Both the position numbers and the translations under genes were made by a program. Below, piece after piece: positions 8,347 through 17,835 of a stretch of 64,000 nucleotides of DNA (its first letter is position 1; each line of letters starts with the position of its first letter). Source of the DNA: Empedobacter stercoris (GTDB lineage Bacteria; Bacteroidota; Bacteroidia; Flavobacteriales; Weeksellaceae); NCBI RefSeq assembly GCF_965137335.1, contig NZ_CBCRZD010000011.1, one strand, 5' to 3'. The notes beneath the pieces were generated by a model, which made no database searches, was not told the origin of the DNA, and worked only from the letters and a program-made list of their open reading frames with translations.

Positions 8347-11300
8347 CTACATGTTTCTTCTGTACTGACCACCTACTTTGAATAAAGCATCTGTAATCTG
8401 CCCAAGAGAACAAACTTTGGTCACATCCATCAACGCTTCAAATATATTACCGTTCTGAATAGCAATTTGTTGTACTTTCTCTAACCATACTTTTGCTTGC
8501 TCTTCTTTCGATTGATGCAAGCGTTCTTTCGTTTTAATTTGGAATTGTTTTTCCTCTTCTGTTGCACGAATAACCTCTGCCGGAACCACTGTTGGCGAAC
8601 CTTTAGAGCTTAAGAACGTATTTACACCAATAATTGGGAACGTTCCGTTGTGTTTCAACGTTTCGTAATACAACGATTCTTCTTGTATTTTAGAACGTTG
8701 ATACATCGTTTCCATCGCGCCTAAAACACCTCCACGCTCTGTAATACGATCAAACTCTTGTAAAACCGCTTCTTCCACTAAGTCGGTTAACTCTTCGATA
8801 ATGAACGAACCTTGAATTGGGTTTTCGTTTTTCGCTAAACCTAATTCTTTGTTGATAATCAACTGAATAGCCATTGCTCTACGTACCGATTCTTCTGTTG
8901 GCGTTGTAATCGCCTCATCGTACGCATTGGTATGCAACGAGTTACAGTTGTCGTAAATTGCATACAATGCTTGCAACGTTGTACGGATATCGTTGAAGTC
9001 GATTTCTTGTGCGTGTAACGAACGACCAGATGTTTGAATATGGTATTTCAACATTTGCGCGCGCTCATTAGCACCATATTTATTTTTCAATGCCTTAGCC
9101 CAAATTCTTCTCGCTACACGACCAATTACTGAATATTCTGGATCGATACCATTCGAGAAGAAAAACGATAAGTTTGGTCCAAACGCATTGATATCCATTC
9201 CGCGAGATAAATAATATTCCACATACGTGAAACCGTTTGCCAACGTAAACGCCAATTGTGTAATTGGATTCGCTCCTGCCTCTGCAATATGGTAACCCGA
9301 AATAGAAACCGAATAGAAGTTACGTACATTTTGATTGATGAAATACTCTTGAACATCTCCCATCAAACGCAATGCAAACTCAGTACTGAAGATACATGTA
9401 TTTTGTGCTTGATCTTCTTTTAAAATATCTGCCTGAACCGTTCCACGAACTTGCGCCAACGTATTTTTCTTAATTTCAGCATACACCTCTGCAGGTAAAA
9501 CCTGATCTCCAGTTACACCTAACAACATCAATCCTAATCCATCGTTCCCTTCTGGTAAATCGCCATTGTAACGAGGTCTTTCTAAACCTTTGTCTTCGTA
9601 AATAGCTTTAATTTTCGCTTCCGTTTCTGCTTCTAAACCATTTTCCTTGATGTATTTTTCACAGTTTTGATCGATAGCCGCATTCATAAAGAACCCTAAC
9701 AACATAGGTGCAGGACCGTTAATGGTCATCGAAACCGATGTCATAGCATGTGATAAATCGAAACCAGAATACAATTTTTTTGCATCATCTAAACAACAAA
9801 TCGAAACACCTGCATTACCAATCTTACCGTAAATATCAGGACGATGCCCTGGATCGTTTCCGTATAAAGTCACCGAGTCAAAAGCTGTTGATAAACGCTT
9901 CGCTGGCATGCCTTTCGACACATAATGAAAACGTCTGTTAGTACGCTCTGGTCCACCTTCTCCAGCAAACATACGCGTTGGATCTTCTCCTTCGCGTTTA
10001 AACGGATATAATCCTGATGTAAATGGAAATTCTCCTGGTACGTTTTCTTGTAAAACCCAACGTAAAATATCGCCCCAAGCTTCGTACTTTGGCAACGCAA
10101 TTTTAGGGATTTGTAAGTGCGATAGCGATTCAGAATGTGTCTGAATTTTAATCTCTTTATCACGTACTTTAAACGTATAAACCGGATTTTTATATTTATT
10201 TACCTTTTCATCCCAAGTTGTAATGACTTCCCAGTTGAAAGGATCTAAGTTCATTTTATATTTATCGAACTCTGCTAAAAGAACTTTTACTAAATCAGCG
10301 TTGTCTGTCCCAGTAACTTCGATTCCATGCGGATTGACAGTAGGCATTTTACCAGAAAGCGTTTCGATTGTTTTGAAAAAACCGTACAACTTCTGTGCAA
10401 CTTCTTTTTGAGAAACTACTTTTGCATCGTAACCTCTATTATTTTCCGCAATTTCAGATAAATAACGTGTACGAGCAGGCGGAATCACAAAAATTTTCTC
10501 TGACATCTCTTTTGTAATTTCAAAAGTCGAGTTCAAATCAGCTCCCGTTTTCTCAACCACTTTATCAATAATAGATTTGTATAATTGATTCGTTCCTGGA
10601 TCGTTAAATTGAGAGGCTATTGTTCCAAAAACTGGCATTTCATCAGGATTTACATCCCACAGATTATGATTGCGTTGGTATTGTTTTTTCACATCGCGTA
10701 ACGCATCTAAAGCACCACGTTTATCAAATTTATTGATCGCAACAATGTCAGCAAAATCTAGCATGTCGATTTTTTCTAACTGCGTTGCAGCACCAAATTC
10801 TGGTGTCATGATGTACAATGATGCATCCGAATGATCTAAAATTTCGGTATCCGATTGACCAATTCCTGAAGTTTCTAAAATAATCAAATCATATTGCGCC
10901 GCTTTCAAAACCTGAATCGCTTCTTCCACATACTTAGATAAAGCTAAGTTTGATTGACGAGTTGCTAACGAACGCATGTACACACGAGGGTTGTTAATTG
11001 AATTCATACGAATACGATCGCCTAACAACGCTCCACCTGTCTTCTTTTTTGAAGGATCAACTGAAACCAACGCAATTGATTTCTCTGGAAAATCAATTAA
11101 AAAACGACGCACTAATTCATCAACCATAGAAGATTTCCCTGCTCCACCTGTTCCAGTAATTCCTAAAACTGGTGCCGATTTATCTGCTACTTTATCATAG
11201 TCAAAGGCTTTTAAGAAGTCCTCTTCGCGATTTTCTGCCAACGAAATTAAACGAGCAATCGTTGTGATGTCTTTATCTTGTAACGATTGATATACATCTT

Positions 11301-11808
11301 TTCCGTTTGGTAACTCTAAAGCACCTGTAGGAAAATCAGATTTCTCAACCATATCGTTAATCATTCCTTGCAAACCTAATTCGCGCCCATCATCTGGAGA
11401 ATAGATACGTGTAATTCCGTAATCCATCAATTCCTTGATTTCTGAAGGTAAGATAACTCCACCTCCACCACCAACGATGCGGATATGACCTGCTCCTCTT
11501 TCTTGAAGCAAATCGTACATATACTTAAAATATTCGTTATGACCACCCTGATATGATGTCATAGCAATTGCATTTGCATCTTCTTGAATGGCTGTATTTA
11601 CAACATCTTCAACAGATTTATCGTGACCTAAATGTATAACCTCGCAACCTGTTGCTTGGATAATACGACGCATGATATTAATAGCAGCATCGTGCCCATC
11701 AAACAAAGCAGCAGCAGTTACAATACGCACTTTGTTTTTAGGATGATAAGCCTCTTGTATAGGATGTACAAACTTTTCTTTCTTTTCTTCTTGAGTAATT
11801 TGTGACAT
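8347..11808 (-). CDS. icmF: Fused isobutyryl-CoA mutase (IcmF), B12-dependent
   Basis: A 1153-residue three-part enzyme. Residues about 25-150 form the cobalamin-binding domain, with the lower ligand His39 in DGHDAA. Residues about 205-410 form the MeaB-like G-protein chaperone, with the P-loop GTGGAGKS around 219-226 and NKFD near 359. Residues about 570-1150 form the mutase barrel. Two residues set acyl-CoA specificity. At the position of methylmalonyl-CoA mutase Tyr89 it has Phe614 (RMFAG), and at that of Arg207 it has Gln802 (AQNTCIF). This is the isobutyryl/n-butyryl-CoA pattern, not methylmalonyl-CoA. Tyr839-His840 in SGYH are the usual active-site pair. It stands alone with its own terminator. 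Confidence 0.93.
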   Translation of the reverse strand: MSQITQEEKKEKFVHPIQEAYHPKNKVRIVTAAALFDGHDAAINIMRRIIQATGCEVIHLGHDKSVEDVVNTAIQEDANAIAMTSYQGGHNEYFKYMYDLLQERGAGHIRIVGGGGGVILPSEIKELMDYGITRIYSPDDGRELGLQGMINDMVEKSDFPTGALELPNGKDVYQSLQDKDITTIARLISLAENREEDFLKAFDYDKVADKSAPVLGITGTGGAGKSSMVDELVRRFLIDFPEKSIALVSVDPSKKKTGGALLGDRIRMNSINNPRVYMRSLATRQSNLALSKYVEEAIQVLKAAQYDLIILETSGIGQSDTEILDHSDASLYIMTPEFGAATQLEKIDMLDFADIVAINKFDKRGALDALRDVKKQYQRNHNLWDVNPDEMPVFGTIASQFNDPGTNQLYKSIIDKVVEKTGADLNSTFEITKEMSEKIFVIPPARTRYLSEIAENNRGYDAKVVSQKEVAQKLYGFFKTIETLSGKMPTVNPHGIEVTGTDNADLVKVLLAEFDKYKMNLDPFNWEVITTWDEKVNKYKNPVYTFKVRDKEIKIQTHSESLSHLQIPKIALPKYEAWGDILRWVLQENVPGEFPFTSGLYPFKREGEDPTRMFAGEGGPERTNRRFHYVSKGMPAKRLSTAFDSVTLYGNDPGHRPDIYGKIGNAGVSICCLDDAKKLYSGFDLSHAMTSVSMTINGPAPMLLGFFMNAAIDQNCEKYIKENGLEAETEAKIKAIYEDKGLERPRYNGDLPEGNDGLGLMLLGVTGDQVLPAEVYAEIKKNTLAQVRGTVQADILKEDQAQNTCIFSTEFALRLMGDVQEYFINQNVRNFYSVSISGYHIAEAGANPITQLAFTLANGFTYVEYYLSRGMDINAFGPNLSFFFSNGIDPEYSVIGRVARRIWAKALKNKYGANERAQMLKYHIQTSGRSLHAQEIDFNDIRTTLQALYAIYDNCNSLHTNAYDEAITTPTEESVRRAMAIQLIINKELGLAKNENPIQGSFIIEELTDLVEEAVLQEFDRITERGGVLGAMETMYQRSKIQEESLYYETLKHNGTFPIIGVNTFLSSKGSPTVVPAEVIRATEEEKQFQIKTKERLHQSKEEQAKVWLEKVQQIAIQNGNIFEALMDVTKVCSLGQITDALFKVGGQYRRNM

Positions 11809-11986
11809 TTATTTGTGATTTTGATTTTTAATGACTCTTGCTAAGATAGTATAATTTTTAAACTAAAAATATACCTATAAATTATCATATCAAGTAAAAT
11901 AAACAAATAACATTGACAGGTTCATAAATTTTCTTTTGATTTTATTGCAATATATCATTAACTTTAAAAGCACTAAACTGAGTTAT

Positions 11987-12889
11987 ATGAATACTTATAC
12001 TTTGAAAAACCTTTCTGAATTTTCTGAATTGAATGAACAAATGATTACATTATGGAATAAGAAGTATAAGCTTTTTACGGAAGAAAAAATTAATCAAAAT
12101 ACTTTATTTGATCACGAAAATTTAAAGAAATTAATGCTGATCTCTTTTCTTAATGAATCAAATAAAAAAAATACGATTGAGAAATTGAGTTTAAAGACAA
12201 TTTCCGAATTACAAGTTATTTGTGAATTTGAGATACAAACTTATCTTCAAAATAATAAAAATTATCGTCCATTAATTAAACTAATGGTTTGTTCGTGTTT
12301 TTCGTATGATGCGAAGTTTTTTGATACAGTCTTAACCATTTGCTTCAAAAAATTAGGCATTGGGATTTGTTGTAACGACATTGTATTTCCTTTTTTGAGT
12401 CTTATGTCAGAAATACTTACAAAGTATTCAATACAAGAATCATTGATTTCATTTTCAAATAATTTAATTCGAAAACATCTTTTTTATCTTATTAAATCAA
12501 TAAATCAAACAGAAACGAATAATCGCAAATGGATGTTGTTTTTACCACAAGATGAATTTCATGATTTAGAACTGTTATATTCTTATTTATTTTTAAAAAT
12601 AAACAATGAAAAAGGAATTTATTTAGGTGAAAATCAAAGTTTAAAATCTATTATAGAATGTTTGGAACATCTAAACATCACCCATATCGTTATTTACATC
12701 AGTGAAAATTATAATATAAATACGCTAACAGATTATATCATCACTATCAAAAAAAAATATCCTACAATCACTATTTTTTTAACAAGCTATAAACCTTTAA
12801 AAGAGAAAATAACAGATAAAATCCCATATATTAATATCAATTCTCCTCAGATGTTTAATGCATATCTAAAAAAAATTATGATGATGTAA
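11987..12889 (+). CDS. MerR-family regulator with a degenerate B12-binding-like C-terminal half
   Basis: The open frame extends upstream to a TTG at 11936, but the ATG at 11987 fits best because the protein then begins directly with a MerR winged-helix motif (MNTYTLKNLSEFSELN). This gives 300 residues. After the helix-turn-helix (about residues 1-70) comes a helical segment. DIVFPFLSLMSEI and NNLIRKHL match the helical cap of CarH/LitR proteins, and LFLPQDEFHDLELL with IYLGENQSL match the Rossmann half. The cap Glu-His pair that holds the upper cobalamin face in CarH reads Glu-Ser here, and the glycine of the DxHxxG site is Glu. It therefore probably no longer senses B12 light-dependently. 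Very Lys/Asn/Ile-rich. Its target is unknown. Confidence 0.72.
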   Translation: MNTYTLKNLSEFSELNEQMITLWNKKYKLFTEEKINQNTLFDHENLKKLMLISFLNESNKKNTIEKLSLKTISELQVICEFEIQTYLQNNKNYRPLIKLMVCSCFSYDAKFFDTVLTICFKKLGIGICCNDIVFPFLSLMSEILTKYSIQESLISFSNNLIRKHLFYLIKSINQTETNNRKWMLFLPQDEFHDLELLYSYLFLKINNEKGIYLGENQSLKSIIECLEHLNITHIVIYISENYNINTLTDYIITIKKKYPTITIFLTSYKPLKEKITDKIPYININSPQMFNAYLKKIMMM

Positions 12890-12893
12890 ATGG

Positions 12894-13565
12894 CTATTTT
12901 AGTTTCCAATCAATTGGCTGAATATTTTTAGCTTCTAAAAATGAATTGGTTTTAGAAAAAGGTTTACTTCCCCAAAATCCTCTGTAAGCTCCTAATGGAG
13001 ACGGATGTGAAGATTCGATCACAAAATGTTTAAAACGATCTATTTTTGCACCTTTTTTTTGTGCATAGGCTCCCCATAATATAAACACTACGTTGTCTTT
13101 TTTATCTGAAAGCTGTTGTATCACAGCATCTGTAAACTTTTCCCAACCTTTCTTTTGATGTGATCCAGGATTAGATGCTTCAACGGTTAATGTTGCATTC
13201 AATAAAAGAACACCTTGTTTTGCCCAAGGTTCTAAATTACCTGAAGTAGAAATTTCAATCTCCAAATCATTCTTTAATTCTTTGTAAATATTGCGTAAGC
13301 TTGGAGGTAATTTAATTCCATCTGCAACAGAAAAAGACAATCCATTCGCCTGTCCTTCCCCATGATAGGGATCTTGCCCAATTAAAACGACTTTAACATT
13401 CTCAAATGATGTATTATCAAAAGCAGAAAATATTTTGGATGCTGGAGGGTAAATTGTTTTTGTTTGGTATTCATCTCTAACAAAATCAATCAATTTTATA
13501 AAATAATCTTTCTCAAATTCATCCTTCAATACTTCTTTCCAAGTCGCATCAATCTTCACATCCAT
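12894..13565 (-). CDS. ung: Uracil-DNA glycosylase, family 1
   Basis: A 223-residue base-excision repair enzyme that removes uracil from DNA. The water-activating motif is GQDPYHGEGQANGLSFS, with Asp65 as catalytic acid. The leucine-loop motif HPSPLGAYRGFWGSKPFS lies near residue 187. Length is normal. It is convergent with the MerR-like gene, whose stop is only 4 nt away, and I see no terminator between the two. It diverges from the MutS2 gene across about 45 bp. Confidence 0.96.
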   Translation of the reverse strand: MDVKIDATWKEVLKDEFEKDYFIKLIDFVRDEYQTKTIYPPASKIFSAFDNTSFENVKVVLIGQDPYHGEGQANGLSFSVADGIKLPPSLRNIYKELKNDLEIEISTSGNLEPWAKQGVLLLNATLTVEASNPGSHQKKGWEKFTDAVIQQLSDKKDNVVFILWGAYAQKKGAKIDRFKHFVIESSHPSPLGAYRGFWGSKPFSKTNSFLEAKNIQPIDWKLK

Positions 13566-13598
13566 TTTTCACTTTTATTACGGAAACAAAATTATGCG

Positions 13599-13606
13599 TA
13601 AATTTG
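13599..13606 (+). promoter_or_regulatory. -7 promoter element of mutS2 (TAAATTTG)
   Basis: A perfect TAnnTTTG element ending 5 nt before the ATG at 13612. It overlaps codons 2-5 of the longer reading frame (ATG at 13594), so a transcript from it could only use the second ATG. Confidence 0.6.
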
Positions 13607-13611
13607 TATCA

Positions 13612-15759
13612 ATGCAAATATCAGAACAAACTTTAAAGGATTTAGAATTTAATGCGGTACAAAAAGAAATCGCAGAATTTGCTTATACAGAAAAGGTTGA
13701 AGAATTTATTCATCAATTAAAACCTTATGAAGATCACCAAATTTTGGTGCAGGACCTTCAGACGACAAATGAATATTTGAAAACATTTGAAACGGGAAAT
13801 CGTTTTCCTTTTTCAGAATATTATATTTTAGATGAAAATCTGAGTCGATTAGAAATCGAAAATTATTATTTGCCAGCCGAAGAATTTTTCAAAATCAAGG
13901 CCAATACACTTCAAGTAAAAGAAATCTTGAAATATTTGACGCTTTTTCATGAGTACACACCTGTTTTATTCGAGAAAGCTTCGACGATTAACTACGAAAA
14001 AAATATCGTAAAATTAATTGATCAAGTATTCAATAAATTTGGAGAAATAAAAGATGATGCAAGTCCAGCTTTAAAAATTGTACGTGATAGACTTCGTCAT
14101 TTAAATGGTCGTATTACCGAATTATTTAACAAATCGATGAGTTATCATTCTGATTATTTGGATGATATTCGCGAATCTGTTATTGGAAATCGTCGAGTTT
14201 TAGCTGTAAAATCTGCGTTAAGAAAACGTGTAAAAGGTCAATTTTTAGGAACATCAAAAACAGGATCAATTACATTTATTGAGCCAGAAAGTGTTCTAAA
14301 TCCTCGTCGTGAATGGGAAGAATTAAAAGAAGAAGAAAAACATTTGATTATTCAAATTTTATTGGATTTAACTGCTCAAATTGCGGAATACAAACCTCAT
14401 CTTGAAGAATATCAAACGTTTTTGGAATACATTGATTTTACGCAAGCTAAAGCAAATTATGCGTATTTAATCAATGGTATTTTACCCGAAATTTCAGAAA
14501 AGAGAATCATTAAATTAGTGGATGCGTTTCATCCGGTTTTGTATTTAAACAATAAAAGAAAAACACAAAAAACAATTCCACAAAGTTTAGAAATAAATGA
14601 AGATTGCCGAATCATTATTATTTCTGGACCAAATGCAGGGGGAAAATCCATCACATTAAAAACAATTGGTTTATTGCAATTGATGATTCAAAGTGGAGTT
14701 TTGGTTCCTGTAAAAGAAGAAAGTCAATTTGGATTTTTTGATCAAATTTTTACCGATATTGGGGATAATCAGTCGATTGAAAATCATTTATCAACCTACA
14801 GTTATCGTCTAAAACAAATGTCGTATTTTTTGAAAAATGCAGATGACAAAACATTATTATTGGTTGATGAATTTGGTACGGGCTCTGACCCTGAATTAGG
14901 TGGTGCATTAGCAGAAGTATTCTTTGAAGAGTTTTATGAACGAAATTCTTTTGGCGTTTTTACAACGCATTATACGAACATCAAATTGAGTGCTGAAAGC
15001 TTACCAGAAGCGATAAATGCTTGTATGTTGTTTGATAAAAAAACGCTCGAACCACTTTATCGTTTAGAAATTGGGCAAGCTGGAAGTTCGTTTACATTTG
15101 AAGTAGCAGAGAAAAATAAAATTCCTTACCGTTTGATTAATCGTGCGAAGAAAAAAGTTGAAAGTGAAAAAGTAAGTTTAGATAAAACTATTTTAAAACT
15201 TCAACAAGAAAAATTCGAAATTCAAAAAACGAAAGATCATGTTGAAGAGTTACGCGAAACGAATATTGAACATAACGAAAAATTAGAACTAACGAACGAA
15301 AAAATTCAGCAAAAATTATATGATTTCCAACAATTATATGATCGTGAACAAAAACGTTTGAAATTGGGTGAACGTATTTCGGACATGGCTGATTCTTACT
15401 TAAAAACGAAGAATAAAAAACAAATGATTGCCAATTTCTTGAAGTTGATTGAAATGGAAAATTCGAAAAAGACGAAAGAAGTTCAACAATTAAAGAAAAT
15501 CGAAAAAATTGTAGAGAAAGAAGTTAAGCGAGAATTAAAAGAAAATTCAGAAACAATTTCTCAGCAAAAACAAGTCATCGAACAGAAAGAAAAAGCTGAA
15601 ACGAGGAAAAAAATTGAGGCATTGAAAGTTGGTGATCGTGTCAAAATTCATGGTTCATCGAGTGTTGGAACGATAGATAAATTGAAAAAAGATACCGTTT
15701 TTGTAAATTACGGCTTATTTACAACTCAAATCAATGTCAATGAAGTATATAAAATTTAG
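13612..15759 (+). CDS. mutS2: MutS2-like DNA-binding ATPase lacking the Smr domain
   Basis: A 715-residue protein from the preferred ATG (721 from the upstream ATG at 13594, which lies upstream of the -7 element). It has MutS core and lever helices, then the ATPase with P-loop SGPNAGGKS (about residues 337-346), LLVDEFGTGSDP as Walker B and TTHYTNIK. A long coiled coil follows (about 510-660), then a KOW-like end with VGDRVKIHGSSSVGTI. Classical MutS2 continues into a C-terminal Smr nuclease domain of about 80 residues; here the protein stops before it. Related proteins suppress homologous recombination or act on collided ribosomes. The missing Smr means the nuclease activity, if any, must come from elsewhere. 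Confidence 0.87.
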   Translation: MQISEQTLKDLEFNAVQKEIAEFAYTEKVEEFIHQLKPYEDHQILVQDLQTTNEYLKTFETGNRFPFSEYYILDENLSRLEIENYYLPAEEFFKIKANTLQVKEILKYLTLFHEYTPVLFEKASTINYEKNIVKLIDQVFNKFGEIKDDASPALKIVRDRLRHLNGRITELFNKSMSYHSDYLDDIRESVIGNRRVLAVKSALRKRVKGQFLGTSKTGSITFIEPESVLNPRREWEELKEEEKHLIIQILLDLTAQIAEYKPHLEEYQTFLEYIDFTQAKANYAYLINGILPEISEKRIIKLVDAFHPVLYLNNKRKTQKTIPQSLEINEDCRIIIISGPNAGGKSITLKTIGLLQLMIQSGVLVPVKEESQFGFFDQIFTDIGDNQSIENHLSTYSYRLKQMSYFLKNADDKTLLLVDEFGTGSDPELGGALAEVFFEEFYERNSFGVFTTHYTNIKLSAESLPEAINACMLFDKKTLEPLYRLEIGQAGSSFTFEVAEKNKIPYRLINRAKKKVESEKVSLDKTILKLQQEKFEIQKTKDHVEELRETNIEHNEKLELTNEKIQQKLYDFQQLYDREQKRLKLGERISDMADSYLKTKNKKQMIANFLKLIEMENSKKTKEVQQLKKIEKIVEKEVKRELKENSETISQQKQVIEQKEKAETRKKIEALKVGDRVKIHGSSSVGTIDKLKKDTVFVNYGLFTTQINVNEVYKI

Positions 15760-16081
15760 TTTTTTCATTTTATTATTAAGTTTTCAGTCTTGTTTATGGC
15801 AAGAAGATGACAGCAAACATTATTCTTGTTCTTTTACAGTTGATGTAACAGATTGGAACAAAACCTTGAATAATTGCAAGTATACCGTCACTATCAACAA
15901 TAGAGGAATGATGAATGAGAAAGGTATTTTTCAATTTAAATTTAAAAATGCTTCAAAAATTTATTCGAAACATTCGGCTATATATACAATTCAAGAAGGG
16001 ATTAATACTATTCCGATAGAAATAAGTAATTGTAATTTTGCAGATGAAATAATTGATGTTTGTTTTATGCAATATAAATAA
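15740..16081 (+). CDS. Small putative lipoprotein of unknown function
   Basis: The frame opens at 15734 inside the end of mutS2. The second ATG at 15740 gives a better signal peptide, MKYIKFSFFILLLSF, followed by a lipobox-like FQSC. The mature part of about 95 residues has four further cysteines and alternating strands (KYTVTINN, IFQFKFKN, IDVCFMQ), suggesting a small beta-sandwich. It overlaps mutS2 by 20 nt, so it is probably co-transcribed and translationally coupled. No family recognised. Confidence 0.7.
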   Translation: MKYIKFSFFILLLSFQSCLWQEDDSKHYSCSFTVDVTDWNKTLNNCKYTVTINNRGMMNEKGIFQFKFKNASKIYSKHSAIYTIQEGINTIPIEISNCNFADEIIDVCFMQYK

Positions 16082-16102
16082 GGACTTCTAAATTGAAGTC
16101 CT
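16081..16102 (+). terminator. Terminator between convergent lipoprotein and GLPGLI genes
   Basis: AGGACTTC pairs with GAAGTCCT across a 6-nt loop. The left arm begins within the stop codon of the plus-strand gene. The T-rich tract after it is interrupted, so strength is uncertain. Confidence 0.6.
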
Positions 16103-16109
16103 CATTCTT

Positions 16110-16829
16110 TTAATCTTTTTCTACACCTTGCGAACGTAATTCTTTCTGTTTTTCATAAAGTTTTTTGGCTTTTTCCTGAGAAACTTCTTTCTCCATCACT
16201 TTAGTATTTTTAGGTAACTCTATTTTACCAGTATATGGTTTTACATCAATTGCCGTAAAACTAACATTTGTATCCATATCACTTGTAAATGGTAATTTGA
16301 ATTTAATTTTTAAAATTAGACCTGGTAATCCATTAAAACGAGAAGGTCCATCTCGAAAAGGCAAATCTGGCGCGTACCACGCTTCTACTATTTGCGTTGG
16401 ATTTATATAGGTTGCTTTTCTTACATTATAACCTAAAATTGTTGACTCTTCTTTACTTAACACCCAAGGAAAGGTCTGGATAGAATCTTTGATAAATAGT
16501 TTAGGTTTCATTTTACTATTTTCATACAATTCTTTCGAGTTAAAATCTTTATAAATATTAGAACTAACATTGCTTAATAATCCTACAGAAATTCCACGAC
16601 CTTGTTCATTATTTATACGTTCAATCTCCGTAAAATTAGAATTTGTAGCATTTACAAATAACTCAAAATAATATCGTTTATTTTCTGAATTAACAAGCAT
16701 TTCTTCCATTCTAGCTGATGTTTGTTTTATATTACTTCTATCAAATTCTTGACGAACTTCATATTCTACACGAACAGCATCTTGGGCAAATCCAATTATT
16801 GGAAGTATTAAAAATAAATATTTTAGCAT
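16110..16829 (-). CDS. GLPGLI family secreted protein
   Basis: A 239-residue exported protein with a short signal peptide (MLKYLFLILPIIGFAQ). The signature NGLPGLILKI lies near residue 165 after AWYAPDLPFRDGP. A conserved K..P...K pattern and a charged EKAKKLYEKQKELR helix close the protein. It is closest in build to the paralogue at 18565-19281 (shared INNEQGRG/IDNSQGRS segment), which suggests local duplication. Function of the family is unknown. Confidence 0.88.
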   Translation of the reverse strand: MLKYLFLILPIIGFAQDAVRVEYEVRQEFDRSNIKQTSARMEEMLVNSENKRYYFELFVNATNSNFTEIERINNEQGRGISVGLLSNVSSNIYKDFNSKELYENSKMKPKLFIKDSIQTFPWVLSKEESTILGYNVRKATYINPTQIVEAWYAPDLPFRDGPSRFNGLPGLILKIKFKLPFTSDMDTNVSFTAIDVKPYTGKIELPKNTKVMEKEVSQEKAKKLYEKQKELRSQGVEKD

Positions 16830-17169
16830 TTTATAGTGTTTATTATTCTACTAATATAGAAATAAAATTTAAATCATTTTAAATAATCTTCAACATAAGG
16901 AATATCATTCTTTAAGGTAAAAAATCTCCGTAAATTAGCGTAAAGATGAGATGAACGCTTGATTTCATTAGGAGTTTAGTAGAATTTGATTTAATGATTT
17001 TTATTAATCATATATCATAAATATAATTTATAGTTTAATCTATAATTGAAATTAAAAATCTATTGACTATTGAGATTATCGGCCTAAATTTGCATCAGTA
17101 AAAGAGATAAAAACTTTAATTAGTTTTATCAAATTAAGAATTATTAAACAAAATATAAAAACTAAAATT
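16830..17169. other. Divergent regulatory region, 340 bp without a gene
   Basis: It separates the minus-strand GLPGLI gene from ahpC. The ahpC promoter (17063-17092) lies in its right part and leaves a leader of about 70 nt. In the rest I see AT-rich sequence with no open frame or stable hairpin. Confidence 0.6.
17063..17092 (+). promoter_or_regulatory. ahpC promoter (TTG-N19-TAAATTTG)
   Basis: TTG at 17063-17065 and TAAATTTG at 17085-17092 have the 19-nt spacing of Bacteroidota sigma-ABfr promoters. Transcription would start near 17097, giving a leader of about 70 nt before the ATG. Confidence 0.75.
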
Positions 17170-17796
17170 ATGTCATTAGTAGGAAAAAAAGCGCCTTTAT
17201 TTACAGCGCCAGCAGTAATTGATGGAGACGAAATCGTAGAAAACTTTTCAATGCCAATCGGAGAGAAAAATATCGTTTTATTTTTCTACCCAAAAGACTT
17301 CACATTTGTTTGTCCAACAGAATTACACGCTTTCCAAGCTAAATTAGCTGAATTCGAAAAAAGAGATGCTGTTGTAATCGCTGCTTCTTGTGATTCAGAA
17401 GAAACTCACTTAGCATGGTTAAACACTGCTAAAGATAACGGAGGTATCGAAGGTGTTACTTACCCAATCGTTGCAGATTTAGCTAAAACTATTGCTATGG
17501 ACTATGGTGTATTAGCAGGTGAGTATGTGTACAACGAAGAAAACGATTCATTAAAATTTGAAGGAACTCCAGTTGCTTACCGTGGTACTTTCATCATCGA
17601 CAAAAATGGAGTTGTTCGTCACGAAACAATCAACGATTTACCATTAGGTCGTAACATCGATGAGTATGTACGTTTATTAGACGCTATTTTACACGTTGAG
17701 AAATACGGTGAAGTTTGTCCAGCAAACTGGGAAGAAGGAAAAGATGCTATGAACGCTACTAAAGATGGTGTAGCTTCTTACTTAGCTTCTCACTAA
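17170..17796 (+). CDS. ahpC: Peroxiredoxin, typical 2-Cys (AhpC/Prx1 type)
   Basis: A 208-residue thiol peroxidase that reduces hydrogen peroxide and alkyl hydroperoxides. Peroxidatic Cys48 is in TFVCPTE and resolving Cys183 in GEVCPANW. Two segments, GGIEGVTYP and a C-terminal tail after the resolving Cys, correspond to those that make 2-Cys enzymes sensitive to overoxidation. No AhpF gene is adjacent. The electron donor is plausibly the thioredoxin-like protein encoded next. Codon choice is biased towards a few codons (GAA, AAA, TTA, GTT), as in highly expressed genes. Confidence 0.95.
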   Translation: MSLVGKKAPLFTAPAVIDGDEIVENFSMPIGEKNIVLFFYPKDFTFVCPTELHAFQAKLAEFEKRDAVVIAASCDSEETHLAWLNTAKDNGGIEGVTYPIVADLAKTIAMDYGVLAGEYVYNEENDSLKFEGTPVAYRGTFIIDKNGVVRHETINDLPLGRNIDEYVRLLDAILHVEKYGEVCPANWEEGKDAMNATKDGVASYLASH

Positions 17797-17835
17797 AAAA
17801 TAACTTGGAATCTTAGAATTCCAAAATTCACGGAG

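Noticed and set aside
8347..11808. Methylmalonyl-CoA mutase
   Set aside because: The specificity residues are Phe and Gln and the domain fusion is that of IcmF.
13594..13611. Upstream ATG of mutS2
   Set aside because: It lies upstream of the -7 promoter element, so the transcript would not contain it unless another promoter is used.
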